A stretch of DNA of 64,000 nucleotides from Thecaphora thlaspeos (lineage: Eukaryota; Basidiomycota; Ustilaginomycetes; Urocystidales; Glomosporiaceae), in assembly GCA_900291925.1 (NCBI GenBank), contig UWYS01000003.1, forward strand, positions 248,001 through 312,000, in the 5' to 3' direction. A program made the position numbers and the translations under genes. The notes under the pieces are model-generated. The model did no database searches, had not been told where the DNA came from, and saw nothing but the letters and a program-made list of their open reading frames with translations. Below, piece after piece: positions 58,602 through 64,000 of this stretch; positions within the stretch are counted from its first letter, which is position 1, and each line of letters begins with the position of its first letter.

Positions 58602-61114
58602 ATGACTTCTTCCACCACTGAAGACTGCTTAGAGATGCAGCAGGACGAGATCCTAGCTCTCGACTCCATCTACAACAACCAGTCTCTCGACATCGCTATC
58701 GATCGCACATTCTCGGAAGAGACATCCAACACACGGCCGAGTATGGTAGTCGAAAGCAACATCCAAGGAAGCTCACCGACTCTTCGCTTCACATTGCCCA
58801 TCGTACTTCCACGTCCCATCAGGATTCGCATCACATCGACCTGGCCGTCACAGCCAGCAGCATCGTCGCCACCTGAAGTCGCTCCGCAGAAGACCGCAAA
58901 ACAAGTGACACCGACACTCAGGCCGACTGCAGATACTTTCCAGCCAAAAATGCGGCCACTCAACGATGCTCCAGACCAAACCGGGCCGTCTGGTCTTGAA
59001 GCCGGGCTAGACCGGATCCACCTCGACACGGGCAAGTCGAGGGGGCCGTCAGCTGCACTAGACGGCGCACCTCATTCTGCCACCGGAAATACCGGGCCCG
59101 AATCAATCTCAGCGAAGACAAGGGGTTCAAGCCGCTCTAGAGGCTCTCGAGGACGTGGGACACCAAGAGGCGGTGCCGCCATGAGCAACCGCACCGTGCT
59201 TCGAGGTCCAGACGGCATCAGCGATGGCAAGAGCAAGGGCAGACGGAGACGGAAGCCGCAACAAGGCGACGCGCGTCAAGATGATGAGGCGACTAGAGCG
59301 ACTACAGCTGGGCAAGCTGGTACGATACCTTCCGAGCCAGCTCGTCCTTTAGCAACGCCCCGACCGACCGACCGGGTCTCGACAACTTCAGCGACAGAAG
59401 GAGCACAGGTTTTCTTAGCGAACGACTCGCCCGCCCTTCTCCCAACCAGCGATGCGGCATCGTGTATGGCATCAGCGCGGCCACCCAGGATACAGAAGCT
59501 ACCGCCGCTCTCCCACCTCCCCCCCGTCATTCTCAAGGTCCGACTGCCGCCTAAGTATCCGCTACGGGCGGCACCTCAAATTATCGCGCTGGAAGCGGCG
59601 TGGCTTCCTGCCTCTCCGACGGGCATCAGCAGCAACGCTTCGAGCTGGATACGGAAAAGGCTGCTTGAGCAGTACGACGAGCTAGGAGGCTTCGAGGTGC
59701 TCTGGGTCTGGGGACAATGGATCGCCGAGGGGGTGTGGGAGGAGCTGCTCGCCTCTTGTGCCGACACAGACAACAGCGACCTTCCATTCAGAGCCCACGA
59801 GGAATCGTCGAGCATCGAGAAGGACACCCACTGCGAGCTCTCGTTCGACGAGCGCCTTGCTTCGAACAGCGACACACCGCTCCTGCCCGCCACACTGCTG
59901 TCGCATTCTCGCACCTGCACTCGATCTGACTTTGCCGCCACATTGTTCGCATGCGGCATCTGCCTCGAGGACCGTAAAGGACAGAAGTGCACCAAGCTGG
60001 AAGGATGCGGGCACGTCTTCTGCTCCGAGTGCCTGGTCACCTACCTGTCCATGCTGGTCGACGAAGGGTTCCAGCGTCAGGCGAAGAGGTGTCCCGACCC
60101 GGAATGTGTAAAGATGCGCGGCGTGATGGAGAAGCGAGGCGAAGATCCGGACGTCGTTGCGGAGGCGAAGGGCGAGGCAGCCGTCAACTGCAGCACCGGC
60201 AACGACGCTACCCAGCCAGCAGCAGTCCGAGGTTCAATCTCTCGCCACGAGCTTTCCACCATCCTTACACCGGACCAGCTCTCACGTCTCGACCGCCTGA
60301 CGGTGAAAGCCGCCATGGAATCGGACCCCAGCATCACCTACTGTCCTCGATCCGGCTGCCAATCAGCCGTGATACGCAAACCGGGCGACGAAGGGATCTG
60401 GGAACGCTTCCGCCAGTGTCCCGAGTGCAACTTCTCCTTCTGCGCCTGGTGTGGACGAAGTTGGCACGGCACCAACCCCTGCCCCGTCTCATTTCATGCC
60501 GATCTGGTAGAAAAGTACAGGAGGCTGGAGGAGGGAAGCGTGGAGAAGAGGCAGATGGAGCTGTCATTCGGAAAGAGCACGCTGCTCAAGCTAGTGATCA
60601 AGTGGGAGGAGGAGGAAAAGACAAAGGAGTGGCTAAAGAGCTACACGACGGCGTGCCCGACCTGCTCAATATGCATCGAGAAGAGCTATGGGTGCAACCA
60701 GTGAGTACCGGGGCAGCCCTTTCGCTCCCCACCTCCCCGCCCTGTCTGACTTGCAAGAGTTATACTGACGCTTTCCCCGCTTTCTTCTCACAATGCTCAC
60801 GATGCGCACATCGACAACAGCATGACGTGTCAATCCTGTCGAACACATTACTGCTATCTCTGCGGAAAGTCTATCAGCGCTACCAACCCTTATCTTGTAA
60901 GCTTCCTTCCTTGCTCCTTGTCCCTTCCGACCAGACCAGATAGAACTCTGACACTACGAACATCTCCTCCCGTCGCTATCAGCACTTCAACACGCCTGGA
61001 GGTAGCTGCTTCAACCGTTTGTTCGACAACCTGTTGTCCGGCGGAGCACAGCTCAACGAACAAGGAAGACCGATTGAGATGGACGACTTCATACCTTGGG
61101 AAGACATCTTGTAG
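58602..61114 (+). CDS. RWD-domain RBR E3 ubiquitin ligase (RNF14/Itt1 type)
   Basis: Three exons (58602-60700, 60821-60896, 60983-61114; introns 120 and 86 bp), 768 aa. The RWD domain is split: its first half (EMQQDEILALDSIYNNQS, residues about 10-80) and second half (LPPVILKVRLPPKYPLRAAP onward, about 300-390) flank a ~200-residue basic, Ser/Arg-rich insert. RING1 is CGICLEDRK..C..CGHVFCSECL (about 450-500). IBR is TYCPRSGCQSAVI..CPECNFSFCAWCGRSWHG (about 577-625). RING2 is CPTCSICIEKSYGCNHMTCQSC..CYLCGK (about 685-715), with the catalytic-type Cys after GCNHMT. Both introns interrupt RING2 or its downstream part. The C-terminus HFNTPGGSCFNRLFD matches the RNF14/Itt1 tail. Known role of the family: RING-HECT hybrid ubiquitin transfer; Itt1 and RNF14 act in translation quality control. 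Confidence 0.92.
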
Positions 61115-61200
61115 CGATTGACGACGTTGCAAGTAGCTTTAAGCTTCACGATCTTAGTGCTCCTTTTTGTTTTCGATTGGGACTCGACGGCGAACTTGCA

Positions 61201-61685
61201 TCCGAGTGAGATTTAGTGGGATTTGATGTACGCGGCGAGGTAGGACATGTACAAGTAGCTGCCGCGAAGACCAGTGCATGGTGGTGAGAGCTTGGACGCA
61301 GCAGCTATGGAAGGAATACATCGAGTTTAGCCCATACAAGAGAGAGAGAAAGGGAGATCATGTGCGCGTGCACGCGCCGAAGGAATGGCTACAAGAGAGC
61401 GAGAGAGCGAGAGAGCGAGCCCTACACGGCCAAGCCAGGATAAGGGGCGCAGCCGCCTTACTATTCGCCCGAGGAGGCCGGTAGGTGGTGCTGGTAGGTG
61501 GTGCTGGTAGTGGTGGTGGTGGGGAGGAAGGAACCAAAGTAAGAGAAGCACAGGTAATACCGTATTACTACTTCCGAATTAGTTTAGTGGCTATGACGGC
61601 GCCTTGTCAATTCCATCGGGATTTCGACCATTGACGTCCCTGCAGTTGCGCGGCGCAGACCCGGGTTCAATTCCCGGATTCGGAG
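61201..61685 (+). repeat. Duplicated tRNA-Asp block, copy B
   Basis: Reverse-complement match of 20828-21394 beginning at CCGAGTGAGATTTAG and ending at the tRNA discriminator base. Differences are mostly microsatellite length; the shared 68-codon open frame (61278-61484) differs by one base (Val for Met at codon 31). It lies about 90 bp past the RBR gene stop codon. Confidence 0.85.
61573..61685 (+). tRNA. tRNA-Asp(GUC) with 41-nt intron, copy B
   Basis: Perfect 7-bp acceptor stem (TCCGAAT/ATTCGGA), T8 A9, D arm GTTT..TGAC with AGTGGCTA loop, anticodon stem GCGCC/GGCGC (61599-61603 and 61652-61656), anticodon GTC at 61606-61608, T arm CCGGGTTCAATTCCCGG with a perfect 5-bp stem, discriminator G at 61685. 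The intron at 61610-61650 sits after position 37 and contains ATTGAC, complementary to the anticodon region. A T4 (61699-61702) fourteen bases downstream can end transcription. Stems are cleaner than in copy A, so this is the better candidate for the functional gene. Confidence 0.9.
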
Positions 61686-62208
61686 ACCAACAAAATCCTT
61701 TTCCCCCCCCCCCCAAGCCTCCCCTTTTTCTGTAAAACTTCGCTCGCACTTCTTACACCCAAACGCTCGGAACTTGCGAACGCTTTGCTTGGAACATCGG
61801 ACAAGGACGGTAACAAAGGCGATGGTGTAAAAAGTCTGAGGGTGGTGCAGAGGCACCTGAGCTGATACGAGGATATTGAGGACATCACGCGTCCCTTCTC
61901 ATCGCTTCGTCGTGCGAGGTTGCGCTGTGCTGGAGCAGCTGACGGTCCTCGTCCTGCTTTCACCTTCCTTTTCCCGGGCTTGTCGATCTCTGTCAGTCGG
62001 ACGTATGTCGTCGTTTCATCGTCCAGAAACAACCTCATAAGAAGTCCGCCTACCATTGCTTCAGGGCTTCTAAGGCTGTAATCACACCATGACGAATGTG
62101 GGAAACGACGGTGACGATCCTAAACATGCTTTTCTCGGCTCTCGTCCGTAACAGATTGTCCAGACCAAGTCGTCGAAGACCTCAAGACAACATGAGCGTT
62201 CCCGACTG
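61686..62208. other. Spacer between tRNA-Asp and sorting nexin gene
   Basis: About 520 bp with a C12 run at 61703-61714. No gene recognised; includes the 3' UTR of the sorting nexin gene. Confidence 0.5.
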
Positions 62209-64000
62209 CTACTTCCACAGGGAAAAGTACGACGTCCTACTGCCTGCTGATCCTTTTGCTCCCACCTGCTGCTGCTGCTGGCTGGCCTTTAGCGTCGAGG
62301 TGGCAGTCAGAGTCCCTGTGTTCCCTCCGAGTTTGCCGTCCATCCACGGCGACGCTCCAGCTGGACTGTTTTGACTGTTCGGAAAGAGGAAATACGATCC
62401 TGCCATCCCGCCTCCTCCGCCACCTGAAGACGTATTGCTGAGGTCCCGTTCCATGTAGGTCTCAGCCACGCCGCCGTTCATGAATCCGCTCGAGACCGGT
62501 CGCGTCATTCCGGCCGCAGAGTTGAGTAGCATTCCGACTTTACCCAGCCCGCCTGGCCCGCTCAACGCCGCGCTCGGCATGGCGAGTGGCCTCTCCGCCT
62601 TGTTCGGTTTACCCAGGTCAGCCTGGAACCGGCTCGCGAGGATGTGCGTCCCACGCTCGCAGTCGTAGTACTCCTCGTCGTAATGCGCCCTTGCGCTCTT
62701 AAGCGTCTCGAGGATCGTCTCGTACACGTCAATCTGCGAGTCGAGGAAGCGCTTGCCGATCGCGTACAGGTCCTCAATTCGCTCGTCGTGCACCCGGTCC
62801 ATCTCGGCCAGCGTGACGTTGAGCACCGTCTCGCAGCGCGAGGCGATCCTTTCAGACTCTTGCGGCGTCCAAACAGCGGCGGCGGTGGCGACGGCTCCCT
62901 CGTCCCCATCATCGCAATCGGCCGAGCTCGGATCGAGCGGATCGGGCTCGCCAGTCGCTTCGCGGTACTTTGCCAGCGTGGCCCGGTGCGTCTCGAGCAG
63001 AGCCTGGTGCGCCGTGTGCGGACGCGAGATATCCTTGAGCCGCTCGTGCTGACGCAGAAGTGCGTCCCTGGCGTGATGCTCAAACTGATCGGCCACGTCC
63101 TGGATCGCCTCGGCCGTATTCTGGATGACGTAGGTGAGGTTGGTGCACTCGTGGCAGCCGTCGCGCCAACACCAGACGCCGTGCTCGTTGGTGGCGCCCG
63201 AGTCCGACCGCTTTCCGAGATTACCCATGGGCGGTCCGTGGAGGTAGTGTCCGTACTCGTCTCTGCTACTGCCGCCGCTGCCACCGTTGGTCGTCGTGGC
63301 CTCGCCGTACTGCTGTACGCCGTCAGCGTCGACCACACCGGCGCCCGTGATGAGACGCAGCAGAGAGTAGGAGAGATCTCTGTAGTAGGCCGATGTCGCG
63401 ACGGCGCCCTCTCGGAGATCCTCCCACGCTCCCAGCACGCCCTGTCGTCCGATGTTGGGGCCTCCGATCTCATTCATCGTCCTCTCCATTGCCCTCTGGT
63501 GCGCATCCAAAGCCTCGCCCTCCAGCGCGGCCTCGGCAGCGTCAAAGTTGAACGATGGATGCCAGGTCCGGGCGAACATGTTGGACTTGAGCTTACCGCC
63601 GCTAGGAGTACCGCCCTCACGCCCTTCGCCTTTGAGCAGCCTTCCCGCCTTACGCTTCCACTCGATTTCGTCCTCGCAGCTGAGGAAGAAGAGGACCGCC
63701 TCCGAGTACCGCAGCACCGGATGCCGGACGATGCGGCTGATCCACAACTCCAGATCGGCCCGCCGTGTCTCGATAAAGTCGGCCGCAAAGCGTCCCGAGT
63801 ACTGCTTCTGGGGCAGAGGCGGAATGACCAGAGCGGGGCAATGCTTTGTCAGCGTCTGGTAGAGCCAGGCAAACTGTGTAAAGCGACGGAGGACGGTCAA
63901 GCTGGGTCCGGGTGGGTCCGGCGCAGCAGTGGGGTCGTATGGCATCCGCACGGCCTCGTCGTCCTCGTCCCAGCTTGTGGACCCTTCGGGATCCATCGCA
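62209..64000 (-). CDS. PX-BAR sorting nexin (SNX9-like), 5' end outside window
   Basis: The frame is open to the window edge, so the N-terminus (and any SH3 domain) is missing; the Met at 63994-63996 is probably internal. The first visible part is the PX domain: VLRRFTQFAWLYQTLTKHCP, the PPLPQKQY phosphoinositide loop, RFAADFIETRRADLELWISRIVRHPVL, and LFFLSCEDEIEWKRKAGRLL, which follows the SNX9/18/33 pattern. The rest is a long helical BAR-type region (TYVIQNTAEAIQDVADQFEHHARDALLRQHERLKDISRPH, LAEMDRVHDERIEDL..LKSARAHYDEEYYDC) and a Gly/Ser-rich tail ending TSYFSLWK. Role of the family: binds PI-phosphates and curved membranes in endocytosis or endosomal sorting. At least 595 residues lie in the window. 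Other PX-BAR nexins are possible until the N-terminus is seen. Confidence 0.8.
   Translation of the reverse strand, partial: AMDPEGSTSWDEDDEAVRMPYDPTAAPDPPGPSLTVLRRFTQFAWLYQTLTKHCPALVIPPLPQKQYSGRFAADFIETRRADLELWISRIVRHPVLRYSEAVLFFLSCEDEIEWKRKAGRLLKGEGREGGTPSGGKLKSNMFARTWHPSFNFDAAEAALEGEALDAHQRAMERTMNEIGGPNIGRQGVLGAWEDLREGAVATSAYYRDLSYSLLRLITGAGVVDADGVQQYGEATTTNGGSGGSSRDEYGHYLHGPPMGNLGKRSDSGATNEHGVWCWRDGCHECTNLTYVIQNTAEAIQDVADQFEHHARDALLRQHERLKDISRPHTAHQALLETHRATLAKYREATGEPDPLDPSSADCDDGDEGAVATAAAVWTPQESERIASRCETVLNVTLAEMDRVHDERIEDLYAIGKRFLDSQIDVYETILETLKSARAHYDEEYYDCERGTHILASRFQADLGKPNKAERPLAMPSAALSGPGGLGKVGMLLNSAAGMTRPVSSGFMNGGVAETYMERDLSNTSSGGGGGGMAGSYFLFPNSQNSPAGASPWMDGKLGGNTGTLTATSTLKASQQQQQVGAKGSAGSRTSYFSLWK

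Noticed and set aside
61201..61685. Classic tRNA-derived SINE
   Set aside because: In SINEs the tRNA-like part is at the 5' end followed by body and tail. Here the shared sequence is upstream of a fully structured tRNA with a proper intron and terminator. A different tRNA-associated element is still possible and is reported as a finding.

Overview
This is a eukaryotic nuclear window, GC-rich, with short (about 85-200 bp) GT-AG introns, compact intergenic gaps and many divergent or convergent gene pairs. Every recognisable gene is a fungal orthologue. The mix (a VPS13 with one intron, divergent H2B/H2A, NUP192, an ALG6 with a very long N-terminal extension, USB1, an intron-containing tRNA-Asp) fits a basidiomycete, most likely a smut-type fungus (Ustilaginomycotina). 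That placement is inference from protein style, not from a phylogeny.

Layout. 1-4.07 kb: no supported gene, only simple repeats. 4.07-5.22: VPS24 (ESCRT-III), five exons. 6.0-8.07: histones H2B (-) and H2A (+), divergent around a repeat-rich 1-kb promoter. 9.49-19.83: VPS13, 3,386 aa. 19.9-21.4: CGCG-palindrome repeats, then a tRNA-Asp(GUC) at one end of a ~0.5-kb duplicated block. 21.68-29.07: NUP192 (-). 29.65-33.59: ALG6. 33.85-35.45: a NASP/Sim3-type histone chaperone (-). 36.11-38.54: PEX5. 38.95-40.24: USB1. 40.24-43.81: no gene recognised, with a 160-bp tandem duplication. 43.81-45.44: a broken G-alpha gene. 46.50-50.08: ribosomal protein genes eL43 (-) and eS24 (+), divergent. 50.48-53.61: GCP4 (-). 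53.8-55.2: two unusual repeat families. 55.48-57.42: an alpha/beta hydrolase with an in-frame stop. 57.67-58.19: POP5 (-). 58.60-61.11: an RWD-RBR ubiquitin ligase. 61.2-61.7: second, inverted copy of the tRNA-Asp block. 62.21-64.0: 3' part of a PX-BAR sorting nexin (-), cut by the window edge.

The intact genes are core housekeeping functions: membrane traffic and lipid transfer (VPS24, VPS13, sorting nexin), nuclear pore, N-glycan assembly, peroxisome import, histones and their chaperone, RNA processing (USB1, POP5), translation, and microtubule nucleation. Neighbouring genes do not form a pathway. They share bidirectional promoters at H2B/H2A, NUP192/ALG6, the NASP-like gene/PEX5, eL43/eS24 and POP5/RBR.

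The least ordinary content is outside the intact genes: (i) a tRNA-Asp plus ~0.45 kb of its 5' flank present twice in opposite orientation 40 kb apart; (ii) a dispersed array built on the perfect palindrome CTCGCGCGAG at 19.9 and 53.8-55.2 kb, also in opposite orientation; (iii) a degenerate minisatellite built on AATCGGGAGCCGCA; (iv) a G-alpha gene carrying a frameshift, a nonsense codon and a destroyed G4 motif; and (v) two ribosomal protein genes whose first coding exon is only the ATG, each followed by a long intron. Splice sites were placed by hand from GT/AG signals, reading frame and known family sequence; no transcript data were available.
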